Shown here piece after piece: positions 8,088 through 16,436 of a DNA stretch of 43,861 nt (its first letter is position 1; each line of letters begins with the position of its first letter). The DNA comes from Candidatus Margulisiibacteriota bacterium (lineage in GTDB: Bacteria; Margulisbacteria; Termititenacia; Termititenacales; Termititenacaceae), in assembly GCA_031274525.1 (NCBI GenBank), contig JAISQA010000062.1, positions 1 through 43,861 on the forward strand, read 5' to 3'. The notes under the pieces were generated by a model. It did not search any database. It worked only from the letters and a program-made list of their open reading frames with translations, and was not told the DNA's origin. A program made the translations under genes and the position numbers.

Positions 8088-9479
8088 TCACGTCCCCGCC
8101 GCTCTATTCGCCTTACTGCTCCCGAACGGACTGCCCGCATCCGTACCGTGCCTGCTCGTGTCATCACAGGAATTGCCGCAGCCGCTTTGACAACTGTCCC
8201 AGCAGTTGTTGCGGCAGTTATCATCACAGTTGAGACTGCAGGTCGCGGTACATTCCGCCTGACAGCTATTTTCGCAACCAGCGTTACAATTCGCATCGCA
8301 CGTTAACCGGCAGGAGACATTACAATTGTCCGAGCAGCCAGAGGTACAAGCATCTTTGCAGGTATTAACACAATCATTTGAACAACCAGCCGTACAAACA
8401 TCTTTGCATGTTGCCGAACAATTAGTCCCGCAAGAGTATAAACTACAGGTAGTACCACAGTTAGAACCGCAAGAGTCTAAACAGTAACCATTACAAGTAC
8501 TCTTACACTCACCCACACACTCATTGACACAGCGGCTAGTACATGTGGGATTACACCCACCTGTACACCCACGCCAAGAACAGGCAAAATTACATAAACT
8601 ATCACCACAGGTCTCCCTACAAACGTGACCGCAACCAATTACACAATAAGCACCAGAGTAATTTCCACGGCCACAAGAGGTACCACAGCCACCCGAACAT
8701 TCCTCATAACAGCCGCCATCACATACATTACCGCAATTTCTGCCACAGTTTATGACACATTCTGCACCGCAGTAAGAGCCTGCACAAGCAGCTACACACA
8801 CGGTGGCACAAGAAAGACATCCACCGTTTGCTTGATCTATACAAGCGTGGAGACAAAACCATGTACAGTGACCACAGGTTGAACTTCCACAATAATAAGA
8901 ACAATATACTCTACAAGAAACCCCGCAAGATTGAGTACAGGTACTGTCACAACCCGTTAGACAGCCGCCTGTACATCCGGAACCGCTGCAGGTATTGTCG
9001 CAGCCCGTCTTACAGCCATTACTGCAGGTCTCTTCTCCACACAACAGGCTGCAGTTGGTTTGACACGAGGCATGGCAATTATCCCCGCACCCTCTCCCGC
9101 ACTCCGAACTGCATCCGCCGCTGCACCGCGCATGATTTGCCGCGTCGTCGATGACCTGCCGGACTTCTTCCAGTTGCTGGCCTTTGAGTTTGGTGGCCAG
9201 GCTGGTGATATCCTCGCCCCAGATAAAAGTATCGCTGCTGCCGTACTGCACCAGACCTCTGGTCGCGGCCCGCAGATTGGTGAGCTGCGCAGCTTCCATT
9301 TTCTGACCAGCACTCACAGCCGCGGGTACAGTACCGGCCGTTACATTACGGGTATTTCTCTGGGTCAGGAGATTGGTTCGGGTTTCGTTATAATCGCTGG
9401 CTTTAGCTTCTTTGCCGGATAGAGTTTTACCGGCCTTGTTCTTCGCGGTATCGCTGGTGTATGTATAGGCGTTTGTCAT
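8088..9479 (-). CDS. CXXX-repeat precursor protein, cassette A
   Basis: A 463-residue protein and presumed substrate of the adjacent radical SAM enzyme. A leader (1-118) has no Cys; its residues 57-118 are almost identical to the paralogue at 18711 (GQKMEAAQLTNLR, LEEVRQVIDDAANHARC). The core (119-438) holds 77 Cys, and 65 of 76 inter-Cys gaps are exactly three residues; most others are four. Gap residues are mainly Gly, Ser, Asn, Thr and Asp. The tail (439-463) begins DDTSRHGTDA. No signal peptide, CxxCH haem motif or ferredoxin spacing is seen. Leader plus repetitive core plus SPASM enzyme is RiPP-like, though the core is far larger than typical peptides. An alternative is a metal-binding structural protein. 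RBS is a G-rich run before the ATG. Confidence 0.9.
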   Translation of the reverse strand: MTNAYTYTSDTAKNKAGKTLSGKEAKASDYNETRTNLLTQRNTRNVTAGTVPAAVSAGQKMEAAQLTNLRAATRGLVQYGSSDTFIWGEDITSLATKLKGQQLEEVRQVIDDAANHARCSGGCSSECGRGCGDNCHASCQTNCSLLCGEETCSNGCKTGCDNTCSGSGCTGGCLTGCDSTCTQSCGVSCRVYCSYYCGSSTCGHCTWFCLHACIDQANGGCLSCATVCVAACAGSYCGAECVINCGRNCGNVCDGGCYEECSGGCGTSCGRGNYSGAYCVIGCGHVCRETCGDSLCNFACSWRGCTGGCNPTCTSRCVNECVGECKSTCNGYCLDSCGSNCGTTCSLYSCGTNCSATCKDVCTAGCSNDCVNTCKDACTSGCSDNCNVSCRLTCDANCNAGCENSCQAECTATCSLNCDDNCRNNCWDSCQSGCGNSCDDTSRHGTDAGSPFGSSKANRAAGT

Positions 9480-9756
9480 AGGCCCCCCTTTTGGCTTATT
9501 TAATAAATAATCCGTTGTTTTGAGATTGCTGGCACGCTGTCTTCAGGTCAAACATCTTTCCACCCCTGTTCTAGAATTGGCCTAAGCAGACCGGCTCTGC
9601 CCTGAACGAGATTCTTTTAGTTTTTTCACACTGCCTATGTTATAGTATACATTTCTTTTATGTATAAGTCAACATATATTTATATGAATGATACGCATAT
9701 TACGTTTTAGACACAAATCACTATCATTAATCAAACATATATAAGGGGTGTTGCTC
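9480..9756. promoter_or_regulatory. Divergent promoter/operator region of cassette A
   Basis: Intergenic region between the precursor gene (minus) and an XRE regulator (plus). Two dyads suggest operators: TATACAT-N7-ATGTATA at 9646-9666, and CATATATTTATATG at 9673-9686. On the minus strand a motif GACAGCGTGC (within 9525-9541) is shared with the upstream region of the second precursor gene (20606-20622, GACAGCGTAC). AAGGGG at 9743-9748 is the ribosome-binding site of the XRE gene. Operator function is inferred from position and symmetry only. Confidence 0.5.
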
Positions 9757-10104
9757 ATGGCTGAAAGCAAAGACATACGCAAAATCATCGGCGACAAGCT
9801 CTGGAAGCTCCGGGATAAACTCAATTATTCCCTGCAGCGCATGGCCGACAACTGCGCTATTGATTACGCGCATTATTACCAGATCGAGCAGGGCAAACGC
9901 TACGTGCGGCTGGATGTTTTACAGCGCATCTCTAATAATCTGGGCGTGCCCATGGACTTTTGGTTCAGGGATGCGGAACTGGACAGCAAAATACCCGATG
10001 ATGTATATGCCCGGATTATTTTAAACCATATCAATACTCTGGGTTCCGGCAAAAAAGAATTTTTACTTGACCTGCTCTCCGCCTACAAAAAAGTCCACAG
10101 ATAA
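9757..10104 (+). CDS. XRE-family transcriptional regulator
   Basis: A 115-residue protein with an N-terminal helix-turn-helix domain (about 8-68: LWKLRDKLNYSLQRMADN, YYQIEQGKR, VLQRISNNLGV) and a C-terminal helical segment (about 75-115), probably for dimerisation. Start set at ATG 9757, eight bases after AAGGGG; an in-frame GTG at 9748 overlaps that site. It is divergent from the cysteine-repeat precursor gene, so it likely autoregulates and controls cassette A through the dyads between them. It resembles the XRE protein at 30385 in architecture (HTH, short linker, helical tail). Confidence 0.85.
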   Translation: MAESKDIRKIIGDKLWKLRDKLNYSLQRMADNCAIDYAHYYQIEQGKRYVRLDVLQRISNNLGVPMDFWFRDAELDSKIPDDVYARIILNHINTLGSGKKEFLLDLLSAYKKVHR

Positions 10105-10174
10105 AATCGCGCCTGTTTCCGGCTTCTAAATCCCCGCAAACAGCGCCGCGGCAAACCCATGCATTTTCTGCGGG

Positions 10175-11863
10175 TCAGCCCGCCCGTTTATAAATCAGCG
10201 CAAAAAACGGCGCGCCCAGCAGTGCAGTGACAATGCCGACCGGCAGGACAATATCCGGCACAAGCAGCCGGGCGCCCAGATCGCTCAAAGCCAGAAACCC
10301 GGCGCCCGCCAAAAGCGTCAGCAAAATATTCAAGCCCAGCCGCTCGCCAAAAAGCATCTTGACCACATGCGGAATGATCAGCCCGACAAAGCCGATGATC
10401 CCCACCGAGGCCACGACCAGCGCGGTCAAAGCCGAGACCAGAAAAAGCAGCGCGGACTTCAAAGGCCCGACGGCCACGCCCAGCGACTCCGCCTGTTCAT
10501 CGCCGACGCCCAGCAGCTCTATCCGGGAGCTCTGCCAGAGCGCAAAACCAGCCGTCACCAGCAGGGTCAGGCCGATCAGCCCGGCCTGCAGCCAGCTGCC
10601 CGCGCCCAGATCACCCATCAGCCAGAACATCAGCGAATTTACTTTGTTCCCGGCAAAAAACACCGCCAGCATGATCAGCGCGCCGCAAAAGGAGTTGAGC
10701 ATCACGCCGGAGAGGATCAGGCCGTTATTCTCAATCTTGCCCTGCCGTCTGGCCAGCGCATAGACCAGAGCCAGAGCCAGCAGGGCGCCGGCCGCCGCCG
10801 GGGCAAAAGGCAGACGATCCAGCAGCAGCCCGGCCAGAGCGCCGACCGCCGCGCCGGAAGATACGCCCAGCAGATACGGCTCCGCCAGCGGATTGAGCAG
10901 CATGGATTGATACAGCAGGCCGCTCAAAGCCAGCGCCGCACCGGCCAGCAGGGCCAGACTCAGGCGCAGCAGACGGTAATCCCTGAGCCGGGCCTGCCGC
11001 TCGGCTGCCGACCAGACGCCCGGCGCGCCGGACACCGCCTGCCAGGCCGCGTCCTTAGCCGCGATAAGCCGCGGCGACAGGCGCAAAAAAACATTCTGCT
11101 CCAGCTCCACTGTCCGCAAAGCGTATTCCGCCAGCGGCCGGCCGCTCAGGTTAATGATCAAATCCGCTTTATAAAGCTGTTCCGGCGTGATATTGGGATA
11201 ACGCGGCGCTTTGACGATATTCTCACAGCCCAGCGCGGCAAAAAAATCGTCCAAAAAAGTCCGGCGGCCGGCCGCCATTAAAGGGTTCTGCCAGATGAGC
11301 ACCACGATCTTTTTATTTTGCGGCGGCAGTTTTTGCTGCCAGAGCCGCTCCAGCCGCTGAATTTCCGCCTCCGCCTGCAAATGCAGATCCCGATCCAGAC
11401 GCCGGAGCTCCCGGAAATAGCCGCTCAAAGACGTCAGGTCATATTCCCGGTAAGCTATGCCCAGCTCCCGCAGTTTGGCCTTGAAACGCGGATCGGCCGC
11501 GGTTTCCAGCAGGACTACCGCGGGCTGCAAAGCGATAATTTTCTCCAGATCGGGATAGGTATATTTGCCGATTTTTGTTTTGGTCTGCGCTTCTGCAGGA
11601 TAATCGCAGTCATTGGTCACGGCCGCCAGCCTGTCCAGTCCGCCGAGATAGGCCACGGTCTCGGTAATCCCCGGCGCCAGAGAAATATAGCGGTCTGTCC
11701 GGCCTGCCCCGGCTGCGCCCGGCACCAGCCGTTCACTGTCCGCCGGCAAAACATCCGGCGTACGCCCGGCGTAGTCAAAGCGCCCGCCCGGCAGGGCCGC
11801 CGCTAAAAAACTACAGCTCCAGAATATTAACCAGAATAATCGGACGGCGCCGCAGTTTTTCAT
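10175..11863 (-). CDS. Fused BtuF-like binding protein and FecCD/BtuC-like permease
   Basis: A 562-residue fusion. Residues 1-24 form a signal peptide or anchor. Residues about 56-283 form a class III periplasmic binding domain (ISLAPGITETVAYLGGLDRL; YPDLEKIIALQPAVVLL; FLDDFFAALGCENIV). Residues about 296-562 form a FecCD permease (LSGLLYQSMLLNPLAEP; GFVGLIIPHVVKML). The permease lacks the usual first helix and joins the binding domain just where the periplasmic [IL]RLPR segment would precede helix 2, so the fused domain would sit correctly outside the membrane. Likely substrates are corrinoid or iron chelates. No ABC ATPase gene lies nearby. The start overlaps the end of rnj by 53 bp; GGAG lies ten bases before the ATG. 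Confidence 0.88.
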   Translation of the reverse strand: MKNCGAVRLFWLIFWSCSFLAAALPGGRFDYAGRTPDVLPADSERLVPGAAGAGRTDRYISLAPGITETVAYLGGLDRLAAVTNDCDYPAEAQTKTKIGKYTYPDLEKIIALQPAVVLLETAADPRFKAKLRELGIAYREYDLTSLSGYFRELRRLDRDLHLQAEAEIQRLERLWQQKLPPQNKKIVVLIWQNPLMAAGRRTFLDDFFAALGCENIVKAPRYPNITPEQLYKADLIINLSGRPLAEYALRTVELEQNVFLRLSPRLIAAKDAAWQAVSGAPGVWSAAERQARLRDYRLLRLSLALLAGAALALSGLLYQSMLLNPLAEPYLLGVSSGAAVGALAGLLLDRLPFAPAAAGALLALALVYALARRQGKIENNGLILSGVMLNSFCGALIMLAVFFAGNKVNSLMFWLMGDLGAGSWLQAGLIGLTLLVTAGFALWQSSRIELLGVGDEQAESLGVAVGPLKSALLFLVSALTALVVASVGIIGFVGLIIPHVVKMLFGERLGLNILLTLLAGAGFLALSDLGARLLVPDIVLPVGIVTALLGAPFFALIYKRAG

Positions 11864-13436
11864 AAACAAATTTCTCCAGCTCCTTTTTCAGTTTTTGCTC
11901 CCGGTCGCTGCCTTTTAATTCTTCCGCCAGCTGGCGGATCAGGTCATTGAACACCGGCAAAAACTGCTCCTGCTCCTTGCGGTACAGAAAACCAAAGCCG
12001 TTGAGCACCGGCCCGGCGGACAGCTGTCCGGCCTTATTCAGCACACAGGTGATGACCGCCATGCCGCTGCGCGCCAGCTGATGCCGTTCGTCAAACATCG
12101 GCTCTCTGGGATCGGCGCCGTAATTGCCGTCCAGCAGCACCGGCTCGGCGTAAACATGCCCGCAGAGCTGGCAGACATCATGTCCGATCTCGACCTGATC
12201 GCCGTTCTGAAAAAGAAAGGTATTCTGGCAGCGGACGCCCGCTTTCTGCGCATTGAGATTATTCACATACAGGTGTTTGTACTCGCCGTGCACCGGGATA
12301 AAAAATCTGGGCTTCACGGTTTTGATCAGGGTCTTGATCTCCTCGGCGCAGGCATGGCCAGAAGCGTGGATTTCTTTCACATGATCGAAGTACAGCTTGA
12401 CACCGATGCGGCAAAGATTATTCACCGTGTCATTGATATCTTTTTCATTGCCCGGGATCGGCGAGGCGGAGATGATCACCGTGTCTTCTTTTTTTAATTT
12501 CATTTTTTCGTAACGCCGTCTGGCCATCTGCGTCAGAGCGGACATCTGCTCGCCCTGCGAGCCGGTGGTCAGCACGACCACTTTATTGTCCGGCAGAGAG
12601 CGGGCCTGTTCGATCGAGCAGGCAGCGCCGTCCGGGCAGGTGATAAAACCGGAGTCTTTGGCAATATGAAAGTTATTTTCCATATTCCGGCCGAGGATGG
12701 CCACGCGGCGGCCGTATTTCTGCGCAGTGTTGAGCACCTGCTGCATGCGCAGAATATTGGAAGAAAAACTGGCGATCACGATCCGGCCGGCGGATTTTTG
12801 AAAGATTTTGTCAAAAGTTTTGCCCACATCGTTCTCCGAAACCGTCCAGCCTTCCTGATCCGCATTGGTGCTGTCGCACAGCAGCAGATCGACATTATTC
12901 AAAGCGCGCAGGCGGTTCAGGTCAGTCGGCTTGCCGTCCAGCGGTTTGGCATCCAGCTTGAAATCGCCGGTATGCACGATGAGCGCGTCCGGCGTGCGGA
13001 TGATCAGGCCGACCCCTTCCGGTATGGAGTGGCAGACATTGAAAGGCTCCAGCGTAATATCGCCAAATTCATAAATCTGGCCGGGAGTCACCGCGCGCGT
13101 GATCAGGTCTTTTTTCTGCGCGCCGGAAAATTTGGCATCCGCAAAAGCCAGAGTCAGGCCGGTGCCGTATAAAGGAAAATCAAACTCCCGGTACAGATAA
13201 CCCAGCGCGCCGACATGGTCTTCGTGGCCGTGCGTTAAGAAAACCGCCTGAATTTTGGGCTTGATCTTGCGGACATATTCAAAACTGGGGATCACGGTAT
13301 TGACCCCGTACATCTCGTCATCCGGAAAAGCCATGCCGCAGTCCACAATGACCGCGGAATTGTGATGCTCGACGACCAGCATATTTTTGCCGATCTTATC
13401 GAGCCCGCCTAAAAATGTTATTTTGGTTTTGCTCAT
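11811..13436 (-). CDS. rnj: Ribonuclease J
   Basis: A 541-residue metallo-beta-lactamase/beta-CASP ribonuclease acting in mRNA decay and rRNA maturation. The zinc motif HGHEDH occupies residues 69-74. Further motifs are HTGDFKLD, the beta-CASP segment near IVIASFSSN, and SGHACAEEIKTLI. The C-terminal domain has normal length, a little short of the longest Firmicutes forms. No clear Shine-Dalgarno precedes ATG 13436, which lies 12 bp after dapA, so translation may be coupled. It is followed by the overlapping transporter fusion gene. Confidence 0.95.
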   Translation of the reverse strand: MSKTKITFLGGLDKIGKNMLVVEHHNSAVIVDCGMAFPDDEMYGVNTVIPSFEYVRKIKPKIQAVFLTHGHEDHVGALGYLYREFDFPLYGTGLTLAFADAKFSGAQKKDLITRAVTPGQIYEFGDITLEPFNVCHSIPEGVGLIIRTPDALIVHTGDFKLDAKPLDGKPTDLNRLRALNNVDLLLCDSTNADQEGWTVSENDVGKTFDKIFQKSAGRIVIASFSSNILRMQQVLNTAQKYGRRVAILGRNMENNFHIAKDSGFITCPDGAACSIEQARSLPDNKVVVLTTGSQGEQMSALTQMARRRYEKMKLKKEDTVIISASPIPGNEKDINDTVNNLCRIGVKLYFDHVKEIHASGHACAEEIKTLIKTVKPRFFIPVHGEYKHLYVNNLNAQKAGVRCQNTFLFQNGDQVEIGHDVCQLCGHVYAEPVLLDGNYGADPREPMFDERHQLARSGMAVITCVLNKAGQLSAGPVLNGFGFLYRKEQEQFLPVFNDLIRQLAEELKGSDREQKLKKELEKFVYEKLRRRPIILVNILEL

Positions 13437-13448
13437 ATATTTATTTTG

Positions 13449-14327
13449 CTAAAGCAGCCTGTGCCGGGCCAGCACTTTTTTCAGCGTCTCCTTCTCCCCG
13501 TCCGTAAGCTCCACCAGAGGCAGCCGGGGAATGCCGCAATTAAAGCCCAGCAGATTCAAAGCTGCTTTGACCGGCGCCGGATTGGTGTTAATAAAAATCA
13601 CCTGAAAAATATCCGCCAGAGCGGCCTGCAGCTCCTCGGCCCGGGCCGTATCGCCGGACAAAAAAGCATTGACCAGTTCTTTCATCTGCGGGCCGACCAG
13701 ATGCGCCGCCACGGACACCACGCCATAGCCGCCCAGCTTGAGCGCATCCAGCGTCAGATTGTCGTCGCCGGCGTAGAGCAGAAAATCCCGCGGCGCGGCG
13801 GCGAGGATCTTTTGCATCTGCCGGAGATCGCCGGAGGCTTCTTTGACCGCGACATAGTTGCGCAGCTCCGCCAGCCGCAGGATCGTCTCCGGCTCCATAT
13901 TGCGGCTCGTGCGGCCGGGGATATTGTAAAGCATCAGCGGCAGATCGACAGCATCATTGATCGCCTTGAAATGCTGATACAGGCCCTCCTGCGGGGGTTT
14001 GTTGTAGTAAGGCACCACCAGCAGCGCGCCGTCCAGACCCAGCTGCTCGGCTTTTCTGGTCGATTCGACAGCGGTCGCCGTGCAGTTAGAGCCCGTGCCG
14101 GCCAGCACTTTAGCTTTCCGGCCCAGACCTTTTTTGACCTCCTGAAAAAGCACCGTCTCTTCTTCCAGAGTCAGGGTCGGAGACTCACCGGTGGTGCCGG
14201 ACAGCACCACAGCATCCGAACCGTTATCCGCCAGATAATTGGCAATACGCACCGCCTCGGCATAGTCCAGAGACCCGTCCTGTTTAAAAGGCGTAACCAT
14301 CGCGGTGATTATTCTGCCGAAATCCAC
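13449..14327 (-). CDS. dapA: 4-hydroxy-tetrahydrodipicolinate synthase
   Basis: First committed enzyme of lysine/diaminopimelate synthesis; it condenses pyruvate and aspartate semialdehyde. 292 residues in a TIM barrel. Active-site residues are visible: Thr45-Thr46 in SGTTGES, Tyr134 in LMLYNIPGRT, and Schiff-base Lys162 in VAVKEASG. GTG start at 14327 preceded by GAGGAG. First gene of the dapA-rnj-transporter run. An extended -10 promoter lies just upstream (14354-14362). Confidence 0.97.
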   Translation of the reverse strand: MDFGRIITAMVTPFKQDGSLDYAEAVRIANYLADNGSDAVVLSGTTGESPTLTLEEETVLFQEVKKGLGRKAKVLAGTGSNCTATAVESTRKAEQLGLDGALLVVPYYNKPPQEGLYQHFKAINDAVDLPLMLYNIPGRTSRNMEPETILRLAELRNYVAVKEASGDLRQMQKILAAAPRDFLLYAGDDNLTLDALKLGGYGVVSVAAHLVGPQMKELVNAFLSGDTARAEELQAALADIFQVIFINTNPAPVKAALNLLGFNCGIPRLPLVELTDGEKETLKKVLARHRLL

Positions 14328-14353
14328 TTCCCGTGCTCCTCAAGCGTTGCGGT

Positions 14354-14362
14354 AGTATAGCA
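14354..14362 (-). promoter_or_regulatory. Extended -10 promoter of dapA
   Basis: On the minus strand TG-C-TATACT lies about 27 bp upstream of the dapA GTG. A weak -35 (TTGGTT) sits 16 bp further up. It is divergent from the rpmB promoter. Confidence 0.55.
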
Positions 14363-14449
14363 CTTAAACCGTAAAAACCAAGTGTATAATTTTTGAACAT
14401 ATTTATTACATTTTTGTAATTAATCTGGCGGGCCGTTTTAAGGCCCGGC

Positions 14450-14478
14450 TTGTCACTATACCGCAATTATGTTATATT
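14450..14478 (+). promoter_or_regulatory. Promoter of rpmB
   Basis: TTGTCA (14450-14455, five of six to consensus), a 17-bp spacer ending in TG-T, and TATATT (14473-14478). It is a strong housekeeping-type promoter about 43 bp before the L28 start codon. Confidence 0.7.
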
Positions 14479-14521
14479 TTACGTCCTTTTTGGTCAAAAT
14501 TTTAGTAAAGAGGTTTAGCAA

Positions 14522-14740
14522 ATGAGTTACAAATGCGTGGTCTGCGGCAAGCAGGTCGTCACCGGCAATAAAGTTTCGCACTCCAAACGGCACACCCGCA
14601 CCAAATGGCTGCCCAATCTGCAGAGCATCAAGATCGTCCTGAACGGCCAGACCAAAAAAGCCAAAGTCTGCACGAGCTGTATCCGTTCCGGGAAGATCAC
14701 CAAACCCAAACCGCGGGTTTATCAGAAAGCGGCCGCGTAA
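14522..14740 (+). CDS. rpmB: 50S ribosomal protein L28 (zinc-binding form)
   Basis: A 72-residue basic ribosomal protein of the large subunit. Two CxxC pairs (CVVCGKQV near the N-terminus and CTSCIRSGKI near residue 52) form a zinc ribbon, the C+ form. Core motifs GNKVSHSKRHTRTKW and PNLQ are typical. AGAGG precedes the ATG. It is transcribed alone, divergent from dapA and convergent with the radical SAM gene at 14797. Confidence 0.97.
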   Translation: MSYKCVVCGKQVVTGNKVSHSKRHTRTKWLPNLQSIKIVLNGQTKKAKVCTSCIRSGKITKPKPRVYQKAAA

Positions 14741-14796
14741 ATATTTGCCCGGCCGGCGGCAGGGCTGCTCTGTCCCGGATAATTCTGACGCTGATT

Positions 14797-16032
14797 TTAA
14801 CTTAACGAATAGGTCTGCTCCAGCAGAGCCGAGATTTTTTGCTTTACAGAGGTGTCTGCCGTCCTGCCCCGCAGCTCCCGCAGCTGAAAAACATCCGAAA
14901 GATCGCCATAAGCCTCAATGACCGCCAGCGCCGCCAGAGCTTTATCGGCGCGGCAAGCCCGGCTGTATATTTGCCGGGCTTTTTTTAAGTCGGCCGATTT
15001 ATCAAATTGTTTGGCGGTGGTTTGTAATAATTTAACAATATAATCCCGCAGGAAAAAAGTATTTTTTATTTTGCCGCCGGCTATTTCCGCAGAAAGTTTT
15101 TGCAGATCCAGATATTTCCGGAAAGGATAAAAAAAATATTTCTTGGGCTGAAAATGCAGTAATTTTAACAGTCTCTGCCGGTTTAATTGCTGCTCCAGCT
15201 CCACTAAACTCATTTGCTTAATATTCCCGCAGGGCAGAATTTGCTCGCCCAGCCAGTTTTCATAAAGGAAGCCGTCCCCGGCGGCCGAAATAAACAGCAA
15301 AATATTCGGCGAGCCATTCAGCATTAAAAGCGCAGACTCCGCATAAGGATCGGGCCCCGCCAGCCGCAATTTTTTGGCCCGGCCCACCGAACATTCCAGC
15401 GGCACAAATCTTTGTTTCTGCCGGATCAAGTCCAGCGGCGCGGCCGCATCCTCCTCCTGAATAAGCGCAAGCACCCCGGCAAAGGTCGTATCGCCGGACA
15501 TTCTGACCGATTGCAGTTCATAGCCAAACCCGGCCGGTTCCCGGCACAGCTCCAGTACAATATTGGCAATATTGCGCGCGGGAGTGGGCCGCTGGCTTTG
15601 ATGAAAAGTATCACAGCTGACGGACAGACTGAGCTGCTGCCGGGGCCCCAGCAAGGGCTGGAAACGCCGCACCAGCTCCCGCACGGCCTGTCGGGATTCC
15701 GCCCAGAAGCCGTTCGTATTCACGCAGACATTGAAGCCCTGCTGCAACACATATTCTAAGATCTGATAAAAATCCCGGTGCAGGAAAGGCTCCCCGCCCC
15801 AGAGCATTATTCCGGAATATTTTAGCTGCGCCGCCTCAGCCACCACTTTTTTGATCAAGGCCAGATCCAGAAATTCTCCGGCCTGCGGCGAGCCGTAATT
15901 GGAGCAGTGCGCGCAGCGATTGGTGCAGCGTTTGGTCAGCTGTAGAGAAAGAGAATTTATCCGAAAGCGGTTGACAAAATAATCCAGCGGATAATCAGCC
16001 AGCTCTTGCTGTATTGTCTTATATAAATACAT
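14797..16032 (-). CDS. Radical SAM protein next to cassette B
   Basis: A 411-residue radical SAM protein. CTNRCAHC (residues 36-43) binds the catalytic cluster; MLWGGEPFLHRDF (about 76-88) is the GGEP motif; NTNGFWAES and SVSCDTFHQSQ follow in the barrel. Past about residue 260 there is a single PCGNIK motif rather than a full SPASM cysteine set, then a helical C-terminal region to residue 411. It differs clearly from the two cassette maturases. It begins 11 bp after the stop of the CPKCG protein of cassette B, on the same strand, so it may be cotranscribed as an extra modifying enzyme or may simply be a downstream neighbour. The substrate is unknown. Confidence 0.85.
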   Translation of the reverse strand: MYLYKTIQQELADYPLDYFVNRFRINSLSLQLTKRCTNRCAHCSNYGSPQAGEFLDLALIKKVVAEAAQLKYSGIMLWGGEPFLHRDFYQILEYVLQQGFNVCVNTNGFWAESRQAVRELVRRFQPLLGPRQQLSLSVSCDTFHQSQRPTPARNIANIVLELCREPAGFGYELQSVRMSGDTTFAGVLALIQEEDAAAPLDLIRQKQRFVPLECSVGRAKKLRLAGPDPYAESALLMLNGSPNILLFISAAGDGFLYENWLGEQILPCGNIKQMSLVELEQQLNRQRLLKLLHFQPKKYFFYPFRKYLDLQKLSAEIAGGKIKNTFFLRDYIVKLLQTTAKQFDKSADLKKARQIYSRACRADKALAALAVIEAYGDLSDVFQLRELRGRTADTSVKQKISALLEQTYSLS

Positions 16033-16043
16033 CCCCCGGCATT

Positions 16044-16436
16044 TTAGGTGTGTTCCGGCGAAACCGCAACGTAAAACTCCCCGCTGTCCATGTCCACGAA
16101 CACATTTTCATCTTTCGGCAATTCCGTATACTTCGCCAAGATCTTCTGCCACCATTTGCGCTGCAGGGCCAGCGCCTCGGCTTTTGCCTCCAGAGCCGCC
16201 GAGACAAACAAATGCACCTGTTCTTTCGTCACGCTCGGCTGCACGTCCACCGGCTGCGCCGCCTGCTCCGCCACGCTCACCCGGTTATTTATCAGCACCA
16301 GACTCTCCACTTCCTCCCGTGTCGCCTTTATTCCCAGATCCTTACGTATATCGTGTATCTTCCCGCACTTAGGGCACACCCGCGGGTCTTTATTTTCCTG
16401 TCCCTCATTTTTTTTAGTTATTTCCTTTTCTGCCAT
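16044..16436 (-). CDS. CXXX-system accessory protein with CPKCG knuckle, cassette B
   Basis: A 130-residue protein, nearly identical after residue 17 to the cassette A copy at 5349. It has PRVCPKCGKIHDIRKDLG, LINNRVSVAEQ, QRKWWQKIL and FVDMDSGEFYVAV. Only the charged N-terminus and the last few residues differ, which points to recent duplication or conversion between cassettes. It has the same AAGGAGG ribosome-binding site within an equally conserved upstream sequence. Last cassette-type gene of copy B. Function is inferred from association, as for its paralogues. Confidence 0.85.
   Translation of the reverse strand: MAEKEITKKNEGQENKDPRVCPKCGKIHDIRKDLGIKATREEVESLVLINNRVSVAEQAAQPVDVQPSVTKEQVHLFVSAALEAKAEALALQRKWWQKILAKYTELPKDENVFVDMDSGEFYVAVSPEHT

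Noticed and set aside
8088-9479. 12-bp periodic GCA pattern that looks like a tandem repeat or CRISPR-like array on the plus strand
   Set aside because: It is the complement of regularly spaced Cys codons in an intact minus-strand frame; units are not identical and there are no spacers.
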